A DNA stretch of 64,000 nucleotides from Olavius sp. associated proteobacterium Delta 1 (GTDB taxonomy: Bacteria > Desulfobacterota > Desulfobacteria > Desulfobacterales > JAFDCJ01), in contig CACVKW010000879.1 in assembly GCA_902749685.1 (NCBI GenBank), forward strand, positions 1 to 64,000. The letters run 5' to 3'. A program made the translations under genes and the position numbers. Under the pieces are notes generated by a model that saw only the letters and a program-made list of their open reading frames with translations, did no database searches and had not been told where the DNA came from. Of the stretch, positions 41,474 through 50,779 are shown piece after piece (the first letter of the stretch is position 1; each line of letters opens with the position of its first letter).

Positions 41474-41510
41474 TAAAAAAAGCAGCGAGAGGGTCGCCGC
41501 TCTTTTTATT
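41474..41510 (-). terminator. terminator downstream of the pilin gene
   Basis: Read leftward, AGCGGCGA pairs with TCGCTGCT (one G-T pair) around a short loop and is followed by tttttt. The other strand also ends in a T-run, so it may work both ways. It closes the Msh pilus cluster. The stretch 41184-41473 beyond it contains no recognised gene. Confidence 0.75.
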
Positions 41511-41552
41511 TGTCAACATCGTCCCAAGAACTAGCTGATTCTGCTGCTCGGG

Positions 41553-41957
41553 CTAGGGCATTAGCGTCCAGGTAGCCGGTCGGCCGCGGGTGGATGGGTT
41601 GCGAGACACGGAAAATGACTCGCCCTTAAATGAGAAGGAGCTGGCACTATCTTGGCTAACGGTACCTACCCATTGATAACCGCTGCCAAGATCCTGATCT
41701 AGATTTGCCCAGACATCATTATCTCCGTCAGTCTCATCGTAACCGCTGGTGGAGATTTTTATATCAGCCCAGGTCAAGCTCTCCCGCCCGTTTAGTTCGG
41801 ATACGGCGGCTTCGACAGCCCTGATTTTGGCATTCGCTTCAAGATCGATGTACCGCGGCACGGCCACGGCCGCCAGGATGCCCAGAATAATCAAGACGGC
41901 AATAATTTCGACCAGCGTGAAACCTTCTTGATTGAGTAATGGATTTTGTTTTTTCAT
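41553..41957 (-). CDS. type IV prepilin-like protein
   Basis: The 134-residue protein has a short positively charged leader and the prepilin peptidase site EG/FTLVEIIAVLIILG, with cleavage after G12, F13 as the N-terminal residue and E17 as the conserved Glu5. The hydrophobic N-terminal helix is followed by a small globular head. The head contains SLTWADIK and an Asp-rich loop (GYDETDGDNDVW) that could bind calcium as in GspG/MshA-like pilins. GGGAGGAG lies before the ATG. A -24/-12 promoter lies about 63 bases upstream, and a membrane-bound sigma-54 activator is encoded next to it. It is the only prepilin in the window and the probable main subunit. Confidence 0.9.
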   Translation of the reverse strand: MKKQNPLLNQEGFTLVEIIAVLIILGILAAVAVPRYIDLEANAKIRAVEAAVSELNGRESLTWADIKISTSGYDETDGDNDVWANLDQDLGSGYQWVGTVSQDSASSFSFKGESFSVSRNPSTRGRPATWTLMP

Positions 41958-42019
41958 GGTGTTTGCTCCTCCCGTTTCTATTTTTATTCAATATTGGTTT
42001 GTCATTTTAGCATATATAT

Positions 42020-42037
42020 TTGCATATATAATGCCAA
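42020..42037 (-). promoter_or_regulatory. sigma-54 (-24/-12) promoter of the prepilin gene
   Basis: Read leftward: TTGGCAT, then TATAT, then ATGCAA, with GG at -24 (42034-42035) and GC at -12 (42022-42023) exactly 10 bases apart, as required. It matches the consensus TGGCAC-N5-TTGCA at most positions. Transcription would start near 42010. Neighbouring genes include a sigma-54 activator, supporting the call. Confidence 0.7.
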
Positions 42038-42178
42038 GATGAGAATCTAATTATGGAAATCTTAATTATTAAAATAAATTTAGATAGTTAAATAACATAA
42101 AAAAATTAGCCCATCGCAATCCTTATGGTTGCAACCCCAAAAGCTACAAAAAGTGTAGGGTAAGTTCACCCAATTCCT

Positions 42179-43513
42179 TCAAAATTCGTCACTTTTCATG
42201 CCTTTCACATCGATATTGTGCTTTTTGATGCGATGCCACAGGCTGCGCTGGTTGATCCCCAACAGTTCGGTTGCCCGCACCTGAACCCCGCCGGTTTTTC
42301 GAAGGGCTTCGAGGATCATGCTTTTTTCTATTTCCCGCAACCGTTCATCAAGCGGGATGTTGACCGGCAATTTGAGATCACTAGGGCTGCCGTTATTAAA
42401 AACTGCGGTAATTTTACCGGAGAGCTGAGCGGGTTCGATATAACCGTTTTCAGCGAGGACGGCTGCACTTTCAATGGTATTTTTCAGTTCACGAATATTG
42501 CCGGGCCAGGTAAAGGTTACCAGCATTTGCAAGGCAACTGATGAAATTTCCACTTTTTGGGCAACGTTTTGTAAAAAAAAGTCGACTAAAAGGGGGATGT
42601 CTTCTTTACGTTCCCGTAAAGGTGGCAGATTTAGGGTGAAAACGTTCAAGCGGTAAAATAAATCCTCCCGAAAAGTCCCCTCCTGTACCATTTTTTCAAG
42701 ATTTTTGTTGGTGGAGGCGATAATGCGAACGTCGACCTTGATGGTGCTGCTGCCGCCGACCCGATAAAACTCCTGTTCCTGCAGCACCCGTAAAATTTTG
42801 GCCTGTAAATTGAAAGGCATATCACCGATTTCATCGAGAAAAAGGGTTCCGCCATCAGCCATATCAAATTTTCCGGGCTTAAACTTGGAGGCACCGGTGA
42901 AGGCACCTTTTTCATGGCCAAACAGTTCACTTTCCAGCAATTCTGCCGGTATGGCAGCGCAATTCAGTTTGATAAAGGGTTTGTCCTTGCGTGTGCTGTT
43001 ATCGTGAATGCTGGTAGCTACCAGCTCTTTGCCGGTGCCGCTTTCACCCAGTACGAGAATGGTGGAAACCGTCGGCGCAACTTTCCGGATCAAGCTTAAC
43101 AGCCCGCGCATGGCCATGCTTTCTCCGATAATGCTGGGAAAAAAATGACGCGCATCCATGCGGCTGAGCACCGAGGTGACTTGGTCAAAAACATTGGAAA
43201 ATTGCTGAATTCTATCGACCGACCAGTCTTTTTTACTGTTTTTTTTAGGCACTGAAAACGTGGGAAAATTGCTGGCGTTTTCGACAAATTGCTCAACCGG
43301 TTTCAATATTATCCGCACCAGAGCAAAACCGGCAACATAGGCCAGAAAACCGATAATGAGTATGAACCAGAAAACCGGTTGTGCAGGTTCCAGGCCATGC
43401 ATTAAACCATACTTTGTCAGCCGAAACGACACGATCGCCGAAAAAATTGTTAACCCGGTAAAAATAAAAGGGATAATAATGTACAGACTTATGTAAAAGC
43501 GCGATTGTTTCAT
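42179..43513 (-). CDS. membrane-anchored sigma-54-dependent transcriptional activator
   Basis: The 444-residue protein has two membrane segments at the N-terminus (~10-30 and ~47-67, VFWFILIIGFLAYVAGFALV) joined by a short loop, then a coiled linker. The AAA+ domain follows with Walker A GESGTGKE (~160), the sigma-54 contact loop GAFTGA (~205), GGTLFLDEIGDM (Walker B) and the sensor region ASTNKNLE. A Fis-type HTH (GVQVRATELLGINQRSLWHR) ends the protein. There is no receiver domain. The ATPase is thus tethered to the inner membrane. It lies between mshG (6 bases upstream) and the prepilin, which has a -24/-12 promoter, so it probably activates pilin expression in response to an envelope or pilus state. 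Confidence 0.9.
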   Translation of the reverse strand: MKQSRFYISLYIIIPFIFTGLTIFSAIVSFRLTKYGLMHGLEPAQPVFWFILIIGFLAYVAGFALVRIILKPVEQFVENASNFPTFSVPKKNSKKDWSVDRIQQFSNVFDQVTSVLSRMDARHFFPSIIGESMAMRGLLSLIRKVAPTVSTILVLGESGTGKELVATSIHDNSTRKDKPFIKLNCAAIPAELLESELFGHEKGAFTGASKFKPGKFDMADGGTLFLDEIGDMPFNLQAKILRVLQEQEFYRVGGSSTIKVDVRIIASTNKNLEKMVQEGTFREDLFYRLNVFTLNLPPLRERKEDIPLLVDFFLQNVAQKVEISSVALQMLVTFTWPGNIRELKNTIESAAVLAENGYIEPAQLSGKITAVFNNGSPSDLKLPVNIPLDERLREIEKSMILEALRKTGGVQVRATELLGINQRSLWHRIKKHNIDVKGMKSDEF

Positions 43514-43518
43514 GTTTT

Positions 43519-44739
43519 TTATTTAGCCATCAACGTCAAATCCCACATGGGCAGAAAAATCGCCAGCGCAAAAAAACCAACCACGGCCGCCAGACCGACC
43601 GTCAAAACGGGCCCGATGGCTTCGGATAATTTTTTCATGGCATACTCGACTTCGGTATCGTAATGCAGGGCGACATCCTGCATCAGTTCTTCAAGGTTGC
43701 CGGATTCTTCACCGATAGCCACCATATTAATGAGCATGGGGGTAAAATATTGGGCTGAACTCAGGGGCCCGGCGATACCGTGGCCTTCGGCCAGACGATC
43801 TCGAATCCCATCTAATTCATTGGAGATGGCGGCATTGCCAATGGTTTCCGATAAAATATCCATCGTCTGGAGGATATCGACTCCACTGGCCTGTAAAATG
43901 GAAAAGATACTGGCGAAACGGGATATGGCGCTTTTGATAAATAAAGGCCCCACAATCGGAATTTTCATCATCGCCTTGTAGAAGACGACCTTGCCGGGTG
44001 CGCTCCTGACATAAAAATATAATCCAACAGACCCGGCCACAGCGATGCTGAGAGGGATGTACCATTGACTGATCAGAAAATCATACATGAGCATGCAGAT
44101 TTGAGTCGGCAGCGGCAGTGTCAGGCCGGCACTCTTAAAAATGCCCACAAACCGGGGAATGACGCCAGTTAACAGCACAAAAAAGGCAATAAACAAAAAG
44201 CAGACCACGATTATCGGGTACATCAGTGCCGATTTAATATCGGACATCACATTGTGTTCGTGTTCGATTATGTAAGTCAGACGATCCAGCACCTCGTTCA
44301 AGGCACCGCTGGCCTCACCGGCTTTGAGCATATTGCAGAACAGGGGTGAGAAAACGCCTGGTTGTCGGCGAAAGGCTTCATGCAGGCTGGAGCCTTCCTT
44401 GATATCCCGGTGGATAATTCCCAGTATCTTGCTTAATCTGGGATGCTCGGTCTGTTCTTCCAAAACCTTTAGCAGCGATAACATCGGCACCCCGGCACGA
44501 ATCAAGGTGTTAAACTGCTTGGTGAAAAGGATCAGCTCCGGTGCCTTGACGGGAGATAGAAAATCAAGTACACTTCCCAGCTGAAAACCGGCAGCGGCTG
44601 ATCGTTCTTCCTTAACCCGGGTGGGAATATAGCCCTGGGCGGCCAGCAAGTTACGGGCTTTATCGGCGCTTTCGGCTTCGATTGCACCGCTGGTGGTCGT
44701 ACCGGCCTCGGTAATTGCGCGGAAGCTGAATTTTGGCAT
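43519..44739 (-). CDS. mshG: MSHA/type IV pilus inner-membrane platform protein (PilC/GspF family)
   Basis: The 406-residue protein has two T2SSF domains. It starts MPKFSFRAITEAGTTTSGAI, and the first helical cytoplasmic domain contains FTKQFNTLIRAGVPMLSLL. Membrane helices lie near 170-190 and 220-240, with the last at 380-400. The second domain repeats the pattern (RFASIFSILQASGVDILQTM). It anchors the assembly ATPase under the pilus base. By position between the GspE-like ATPase and the pilin it corresponds to mshG. The regulator follows after 5 bases, so they are cotranscribed. Confidence 0.93.
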   Translation of the reverse strand: MPKFSFRAITEAGTTTSGAIEAESADKARNLLAAQGYIPTRVKEERSAAAGFQLGSVLDFLSPVKAPELILFTKQFNTLIRAGVPMLSLLKVLEEQTEHPRLSKILGIIHRDIKEGSSLHEAFRRQPGVFSPLFCNMLKAGEASGALNEVLDRLTYIIEHEHNVMSDIKSALMYPIIVVCFLFIAFFVLLTGVIPRFVGIFKSAGLTLPLPTQICMLMYDFLISQWYIPLSIAVAGSVGLYFYVRSAPGKVVFYKAMMKIPIVGPLFIKSAISRFASIFSILQASGVDILQTMDILSETIGNAAISNELDGIRDRLAEGHGIAGPLSSAQYFTPMLINMVAIGEESGNLEELMQDVALHYDTEVEYAMKKLSEAIGPVLTVGLAAVVGFFALAIFLPMWDLTLMAK

Positions 44740-44810
44740 AATAGTCTCTGTATTGCAGTATTTTCTCTTACTGGGGGAAAGCTGTCTTATTTATTGGCTG
44801 ATCCAATTTT

Positions 44811-44870
44811 TTAGGTATCAGGTGTTAGAGCTGGATGTGGCGAAGCCAAAACCTAAAACCTGAAACCTAT
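44811..44870. repeat. inverted repeat of aggtttcaggttttag words
   Basis: 44811-44828 (ttaggtatcaggtgttag) and 44853-44870 (ctaaaacctgaaacctat) are inverted with four mismatches across a 24-base loop. It lies in the 200-base gap between mshE and mshG. Confidence 0.65.
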
Positions 44871-44941
44871 CTTCTGCAATTAAAGAATAAAACGGATAAC
44901 AGGCTTGCAGCAAAATTAAGAGAATATTCGTCAACCCGTCC

Positions 44942-46648
44942 CTAAACCATCACTGCCGAAGCGGCCTCCTCCAGTGAGGTTATCCCTTGAATCACTTTCT
45001 CGGCCGCATTTTCTTTCAGTGTCGTAAACCCGCCGTCTTCTTTGACAAGCCGGGTGATTTCATGGGCTGAGGTTCGTTTCATGATTAAATCCTGAACAAA
45101 ATCGTCGATAACCAACACCTCATACACGCCGGTTCTTCCTTTGTATCCGGTGTGCATGCAGTTAAAACATCCCTGTCCCTGCTGAAAGTTGGCGTTATTT
45201 TCGTTATCCAGTCCCCAGAACTGCAAGGCTTCCTCCGAAGGCTGATAGCTGGTTTTGCAGCTCGGACAGATGGTGCGTATCAGGCGCTGGGCAAAGGATA
45301 CGATCATCACCGAAGCCACCAGGAAAGGCTCGATCCCCATATCCATAAGACGGGTGATTGCACCGGGAGAATCATTGGTGTGCAGGGTGCTTAACACCCT
45401 GTGGCCGGTCAAAGCCGCCTGGACTGCGATATTGGCTGTTTCGGGGTCACGAATCTCGCCCACCATGATCACATCCGGGTCCTGGCGCAAAATTGACCGC
45501 AATCCACTGGCGAAAGTCATACCGGCTTTACTATTTAGCTGAACCTGGCGAATTTTATCAATACGATATTCCACCGGATCTTCCACCGTGATGATGTTGA
45601 TATCCGGCTGGTTGACCTTCTTAAGAATTGAATACAGACTGGTGCTCTTTCCACTGCCGGTGGGACCTGTGCTCAAGATCATGCCATGGGGCCTGGATAT
45701 CATAGATTCAAGCCGTTGCTGGTCCTTTTCAGTCATGCCCAGACGCCCGAGTGAATAAATGCTGTTGCTGGTATCCAGCAACCGCAACACCATATTCTCT
45801 CCGTAAATAGACGGGATCGTGGAAGACCGAATATTAATATCTTTGTTTTTCATCTTGACGGTGAAACGCCCATCCTGTGGAATTCTGGATACGGCGATAT
45901 CCATATTGGCCAAAATTTTCAGCCGGGAGATAATCGGCAGGAACATTGATTTTGGCGGCGCCGGGACTTCGTGCAGTCGGCCGTCCACACGAAAACGAAC
46001 CTGCACGGACCCTTTTTCGGGACTGATGTGGATATCACTGGCACCTTCCCGGACACCCTGGGATAAAATTGAATTAACCAATCGGACAACCGGCGCCTCT
46101 TCGGCCATACCCTGCAAAGAGCTGACTTCCACATCCTCGGTGATCGGCGATTTATCATCGGAAGCTTCATCGATTTCCATCTCTTCCATATCTTCCAGCA
46201 CGCCGCCGATCCCCGCATATGTGCCGTAAAGACTGTTGAGCAACTGGTTCAAATGCTGTTCGGTACAGATGATGGTTTCTACTTCGCAATTGGTGTAAAC
46301 TTCAATGGCATCCAGCCCATTGATGTCCAGAGGGTCCATCATGGCGATGGTCAGCAGCTGTCCATTTATTTGAAGCGGTGCAGCCTGATACTTGTGGGCG
46401 ATGTCGGCCAGCAGCAAATTGGCAATATCCACATCGATCGTATATTTGTCCGGTCTGTATTTTTCAAGGCGCAGCTGTGTCGAAACCAGATCGACAATCT
46501 GACTTTCGCTGACAATTCCTTCCCGAACCAGAAATTGCCCTAGTTTCAAATTGCTCTTCTTTTGAAAGGGCAGGGCCTGCTCCAACTGCTTTTGAGTCAG
46601 CAGTCCGCCCTCGACCAGAATTTCACCTAACTTTTTTCTTGCTCTCAA
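44942..46648 (-). CDS. mshE: MSHA/type IV pilus assembly ATPase (GspE/PilB family)
   Basis: The 568-residue protein has an N-terminal MshEN-type domain in two halves (~1-145, KLGEILVEGGLLTQKQLEQA), which in MshE binds c-di-GMP. The central T2SSE ATPase has Walker A GPTGSGKST (~325-333), Asp box TVEDPVEY, Walker B VIMVGEIRDPETAN and the His box TLHTNDSPGAI. The zinc finger CPSC ... CFNC lies near 463-505. It powers pilus extension. The presence of the MshEN domain plus nearby PilZ and CsgD-like genes suggests c-di-GMP control. GTG is not used; the ATG lies 34 bases downstream of the mshM stop. Confidence 0.95.
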   Translation of the reverse strand: MRARKKLGEILVEGGLLTQKQLEQALPFQKKSNLKLGQFLVREGIVSESQIVDLVSTQLRLEKYRPDKYTIDVDIANLLLADIAHKYQAAPLQINGQLLTIAMMDPLDINGLDAIEVYTNCEVETIICTEQHLNQLLNSLYGTYAGIGGVLEDMEEMEIDEASDDKSPITEDVEVSSLQGMAEEAPVVRLVNSILSQGVREGASDIHISPEKGSVQVRFRVDGRLHEVPAPPKSMFLPIISRLKILANMDIAVSRIPQDGRFTVKMKNKDINIRSSTIPSIYGENMVLRLLDTSNSIYSLGRLGMTEKDQQRLESMISRPHGMILSTGPTGSGKSTSLYSILKKVNQPDINIITVEDPVEYRIDKIRQVQLNSKAGMTFASGLRSILRQDPDVIMVGEIRDPETANIAVQAALTGHRVLSTLHTNDSPGAITRLMDMGIEPFLVASVMIVSFAQRLIRTICPSCKTSYQPSEEALQFWGLDNENNANFQQGQGCFNCMHTGYKGRTGVYEVLVIDDFVQDLIMKRTSAHEITRLVKEDGGFTTLKENAAEKVIQGITSLEEAASAVMV

Positions 46649-46682
46649 TTTTTATCTCTTATTGGGCCTCAAGTTAGTGATT

Positions 46683-48485
46683 TCATTTAAAGTACGGATT
46701 TGAAAAATAAACCGTTTCTTTTTCCCACCGTGACAAAATCATAGAGTTAGATGCCAGTTCTGCGGGAAGTTGTTTTAGATGAGTGCGCGCGGTAATTTCA
46801 TCCTTAAAGAGCTTATCCAGCACCACCGCAAACCGGGTGCCGTCCGACGGATTCCAATATGGTATTAAACGCACTCCCGGAGAGCTGTCCGGGTGATTGC
46901 GCAGGTGATTAAAAGCAGCTTCAAGGGAATCTCTATCATCAACTTTAACCCACCATACCGTGGTGTTCAGCGGCTTCACACGGGTGGGAATGGCAGGCAG
47001 CGATATAATCTGACCGACGTCAACCCGGTCAGGGTCTTCTATGTCGGGATTGGCGATGATGAAAGACTTGAAATACTTTGAGTTAAAACCGCCATAGATG
47101 CCCATCATAATCCGCGACAGGGTTTCATTGGGTTTCAGGGTTATCTGCCCCAGAATCGTCGAATAGGTGGATTCACGCGCATTTTCGGATAGAGCATCCC
47201 CGGATTTTTCTTCCACGGCGGCCCCAACCGGCGCTTTTGAAACCTCCTTTGGGAGCTCCTGCGGTTGAATTAATGGTTTCTCTTTAACCGGCACCTCGAT
47301 GATGGTCGCCGCTTCTTCGATTGCCGCCGGTCGGTCCTGCGATAATTGTTTTTTACCGGTCGGCGCTTCTGTCGGAACCGTTACGGCTGTCATGAGCGGC
47401 CTTGCAGGCTCGGTATCTTTGCGCTGTTGGCTGTCAAAATCAGTTGAAGCAATTTGGGCTCTAAAGGTCCGGGGTTTGGATTCGGCAACCGGATGGCTGA
47501 CTTCTGGATTGCCTGTCTTTGAAAATACGGTCTTTAAAGTCTTGAGCCCCTGGTTTTGCAGCATTTTGAATCGATCGGATGGTAAAAAAATCAGCAAGGC
47601 CACGGCCGCCGCTCCGACCGCTATTGCCGCAGCCCGGACCAGCCGCCCCCGATTGGATTCTTCCGGAAACACTCGGCGGGCACAAGTGCTGACCAGGAGG
47701 TAGCCGCTTTTGGATCGATTCTGGATGATCATGGACAAAATGCTCTGGTGACACAGGTTAATGATTTTTCGGGGGTATCCACCGCTGATGCGATAAATTT
47801 GCCACATGGCTGGCATCGTAAACAGGCTCAATTTGAGGGGGGAATTGCTGGATTTTTCGAGGCGGTATTTAATCATCAACCGCGTATCACGAAAGTTCAG
47901 CGGCTTTAGCGTATGGTACAAATTGATGCGGTCGGCAAAATTAGGATATTTGCGGACCGTACCTTCGAACTCCTTCTGGGCAAAGATGACAATTTGCAAC
48001 AGCTTAAATTCATTGGTTTCATAGTTTAAAAATTCACGCAAAATTTCCAGACAAAAGGCCGGTATCTTTTGTCCTTCGTCGATGATCAGTACGATAGTTT
48101 TATTTTCATCCACACCCTTGCGGAAGAGATATTGTTTGATCTGTTCCTTGACCCGCCATTCGTTGCTTCCCGCCGGCGGCTTGTCACCGGTAAACATTTC
48201 TGTCACAGTGGCCAGAAATTCAGTGGCATTGAGAACATGGGGATCCAAAATGAGATGGGTTTCAATCTCTTCTTTTTGCGAAAACCGGCGGATAAGTTGA
48301 CGGCATAAAGTGGTTTTCCCGGTGCCGACATCCCCGATGATCACATTCAGCCCCCGACGAAGCAGCAGGGACAACTCTAATTTTTGCAGACAATCCAGAT
48401 GCTGGCGGGAATGAAAAAAAAACTCGGGATCCGGCGAATTGGAAAAAGGTTCTTTATTTAAATTAAGTATCCTGAAGTAATCCAT
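46683..48485 (-). CDS. mshM: MshM/ExeA-like AAA ATPase with membrane, LysM-like and C-terminal extensions
   Basis: The 600-residue protein starts as a typical ExeA/GspA/MshM ATPase: FRILNLNKEPFSNSPDPEFF, Walker A GDVGTGKTT (51-59), Walker B VLIIDEGQKI (~130). A membrane segment follows at ~283-300, then a long Pro/Ala/Lys-rich periplasmic linker (~320-440). A LysM-like stretch comes next (LKPNETLSRIMMGIYGGFNS, ending VDVGQIISLPAIP). A last domain (~520-600, WWVKVDDRDSLEAAFNHLR) recalls SPOR-type folds. Plain MshM is only about 280 residues. The periplasmic part probably binds peptidoglycan to place the secretin, as ExeA-ExeB does. It sits between mshL and mshE as in MSHA operons. Confidence 0.88.
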   Translation of the reverse strand: MDYFRILNLNKEPFSNSPDPEFFFHSRQHLDCLQKLELSLLLRRGLNVIIGDVGTGKTTLCRQLIRRFSQKEEIETHLILDPHVLNATEFLATVTEMFTGDKPPAGSNEWRVKEQIKQYLFRKGVDENKTIVLIIDEGQKIPAFCLEILREFLNYETNEFKLLQIVIFAQKEFEGTVRKYPNFADRINLYHTLKPLNFRDTRLMIKYRLEKSSNSPLKLSLFTMPAMWQIYRISGGYPRKIINLCHQSILSMIIQNRSKSGYLLVSTCARRVFPEESNRGRLVRAAAIAVGAAAVALLIFLPSDRFKMLQNQGLKTLKTVFSKTGNPEVSHPVAESKPRTFRAQIASTDFDSQQRKDTEPARPLMTAVTVPTEAPTGKKQLSQDRPAAIEEAATIIEVPVKEKPLIQPQELPKEVSKAPVGAAVEEKSGDALSENARESTYSTILGQITLKPNETLSRIMMGIYGGFNSKYFKSFIIANPDIEDPDRVDVGQIISLPAIPTRVKPLNTTVWWVKVDDRDSLEAAFNHLRNHPDSSPGVRLIPYWNPSDGTRFAVVLDKLFKDEITARTHLKQLPAELASNSMILSRWEKETVYFSNPYFK

Positions 48486-48560
48486 TTTATGACCAGGTTT
48501 GGCATTTTTGGTGTTTTTAATGCTATCATTTTAGGTATGAAACCGTCACCGGCAAAATAT

Positions 48561-48636
48561 AAGATGACTAAAGTTAAGGAATTCTATCTATTTAAAATGG
48601 CAGGATCCCACAATTTTAGTTCATTTTAGTCATTTT
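48561..48636. repeat. inverted pair of atgactaaa words with core
   Basis: The left arm 48561-48577 (aagatgactaaagttaa) is directly followed by the inverted core GGAATTCTATC (48578-48588). The right arm 48613-48636 contains ttagttcattttagtcattt. It lies in the 238-base gap between mshL and mshM. Confidence 0.65.
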
Positions 48637-48723
48637 GAATTTCGTTTATTTATGACATTCAAATGAAACAACTTTATCAGCATCGACAATAAATTGTCCA
48701 TAGTGAGCGCTAAGCGCCTAATA

Positions 48724-50250
48724 TCAGCCACCGGATGCTCGGGGTTTCAGGATATGCGGCGTAATGAAGATGAGCAGTTCCTCCATTTGATCAGCGCTGC
48801 TTTTGCGTTTAAATAGATAACCCAGCCCGGGAATATCCTCCAGAAATGGGGTTCCGGTTTTACTACGGGCCGATGACTCTTTGCTCAAGCCGCCGATGAC
48901 GATGGTCTGCCCGTCATTCTGGATGACATTGGTTTCAGCTTTTTTGGTGATAATGGTCGGATTGCCGAGCACGGTGCGGGAAAAATCGGGTTCGTCCTTG
49001 TTAACTTTTATGATCATTTTAAGGGTTTCCCCGTCAATCACATGCGGGGTCACATCCAATCGGAGCACCGCTTTCTTATACTCCACCTTCACCTCGCCGT
49101 CTTCCACTGACTGATACGGCACATCCGCGCCGCTTTCAATATAGGCATTCTGGTTGTCCAGGGTCGTGATGGAAGGACTCGATAAAATGTGGAGTTTACC
49201 CTGATCCTGCAGAGCCGACAGCTGGGCCGACAGCAAATATTCCCCGAGCCGGGTATAGACAAGCCCCAGGGTCATGGGATCAAACCCGCCTAACCCGGCG
49301 GCCGGCAGGTTGACGACCGAGCCGGAGGTCACGTTTATGGGCTCATTGAGTGGTATGGCCTCCGTTCCGGTTTGTTGCCCGGTTACAATGGCTCGCTTGT
49401 GCCCGCTTTTACCGGCATAAATCCCCCCCCACTGGACTCCCAACTCCCGGGCCACATCCTTGTTGGCCTCAACGATGTAAGCTTCAATCAGCACCTGGGG
49501 CGTCGGCCGATCAAGCCTTTTGATTATCGCTAAAATGTTGTCCATATCGCTTTTAAGGGCCTGAACGATCAATGAGTTGGAATGCTCATCGACCAGGATT
49601 GATCCAATCGGGTTGCCGCTTTTGTCTATGGAGACGAATTTTCCAAGATTTTCTTTAAGCTTGTCGGCCACCATGAATTTGACAGACACAATTCTGGTAA
49701 CCGGTGACTGGACCATTTGGAGATCTCTTTTGCGGGCCTTGCGCCGGATATCCGCTTCCAGGTCATCGGCGGTCATGATGCGGATAATTTCGCCTTCCCA
49801 GGCGTAGCTCAAGTTATGGGTTCTTAGTATACCCATGAACACCTGGTCCCAGGGTGCCTGGTGGATATTGATATTAATTTTCCCGCTGACTTTCTCGCTG
49901 AGAATAATGTTCTGATTGGCAGCCTTGGCAAGAGCCCGCAACAGCACAGATACATTAATACTCTTCATTTTAAGGCTGATCTTGCGCGTCGGGAGCGATC
50001 TTTCTACTTCCGGCTCCAACGCTTCAATCATCTCTTTGCCGGCAATTTCAAACGGCTCTTCATCAACCGCAGGCGGCTCAACCGCAGAGTGCCCTTTTGA
50101 TTCTTCTGCTTTAACCCGCCACTGCTCATAAAATGGGTCCTTGACAGCTTTTAGATCTTTTTTCTGTGAACAGCTACTTATCCATGCGGCCATCACGAAC
50201 AAACAAAGGATTGCTGTAATAAATTTTGCTATCCGCTTAAATCTAGCCAT
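48724..50250 (-). CDS. mshL: MSHA pilus secretin (MshL/PilQ/GspD family)
   Basis: The 508-residue protein has a lipobox signal peptide (AAWISSC, lipidated C27), an STN/N0-like domain (~90-160, ISLKMKSINVSVLLRALAKA), an N1-type domain and the C-terminal secretin barrel domain (VPYQSVEDGEVKVEYKKAVL, TNVIQNDGQTIVIGGL, GTPFLEDIPGLGYLF, ELLIFITPHIL). It forms the outer-membrane gate for the pilus. Order and size fit MshL. It starts 12 bases after the mshK stop, so the genes are cotranscribed. Confidence 0.95.
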   Translation of the reverse strand: MARFKRIAKFITAILCLFVMAAWISSCSQKKDLKAVKDPFYEQWRVKAEESKGHSAVEPPAVDEEPFEIAGKEMIEALEPEVERSLPTRKISLKMKSINVSVLLRALAKAANQNIILSEKVSGKININIHQAPWDQVFMGILRTHNLSYAWEGEIIRIMTADDLEADIRRKARKRDLQMVQSPVTRIVSVKFMVADKLKENLGKFVSIDKSGNPIGSILVDEHSNSLIVQALKSDMDNILAIIKRLDRPTPQVLIEAYIVEANKDVARELGVQWGGIYAGKSGHKRAIVTGQQTGTEAIPLNEPINVTSGSVVNLPAAGLGGFDPMTLGLVYTRLGEYLLSAQLSALQDQGKLHILSSPSITTLDNQNAYIESGADVPYQSVEDGEVKVEYKKAVLRLDVTPHVIDGETLKMIIKVNKDEPDFSRTVLGNPTIITKKAETNVIQNDGQTIVIGGLSKESSARSKTGTPFLEDIPGLGYLFKRKSSADQMEELLIFITPHILKPRASGG

Positions 50251-50262
50251 TGATAGTCAATC

Positions 50263-50763
50263 CTATTCGAATTCTTCCATCGGAAGGATCACTTTTTTAC
50301 TTTTCATAACCAGGGAGCCGATAACAACATGATTGGGGTGAATATTTCGCACAATTAGTCCACCCGGTTCCAGCAGGTCGCCGATTTCATATTCTATACC
50401 GTTAAGGATTGCCAGGCGCTTATCCCCCATCTGCAAAAAACCGGTGTACAGAATTTTGCTTTTCAGCACAAGGGGCTGGCGTGCCGCTTCTTCTTCCTTG
50501 GACATTTTCTGCTTAATCTGCAACAGTGGATCCTGTTTCCATTCCCTTTCAGCTTTCTGTAAAACGTAGATCTGTTCGCTGGAAAGGCTGTTCTTAGTTT
50601 TATCAGCAACTTTGGCGATAAACGAATTGAGCGCTTCCAACTCCTTATCGCCTCCGCCCTTAAATGCGGACTCTTCTTGTGGTGCTGAGAAAAAAACCGT
50701 GTAAACACCATAAATTACGGCCGCCACCATCAGGCCGACAATTATTTTTTCTCTGGTAGACAT
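50263..50763 (-). CDS. mshK: PilP/GspC/MshK-like inner-membrane accessory protein
   Basis: The 166-residue protein has one N-terminal membrane anchor (IIVGLMVAAVIYGVYTVFF), a charged helical linker and a small C-terminal beta domain (YTGFLQMGDKRLAILNGIEY, then EIGDLLEPGGLIVRNI). This is like the HR domain of GspC/PilP that contacts the secretin. The symbol rests mainly on its position between mshJ and mshL. Family-level identity is moderate. Confidence 0.78.
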   Translation of the reverse strand: MSTREKIIVGLMVAAVIYGVYTVFFSAPQEESAFKGGGDKELEALNSFIAKVADKTKNSLSSEQIYVLQKAEREWKQDPLLQIKQKMSKEEEAARQPLVLKSKILYTGFLQMGDKRLAILNGIEYEIGDLLEPGGLIVRNIHPNHVVIGSLVMKSKKVILPMEEFE

Positions 50764-50779
50764 AATTCGCGTTACATGC

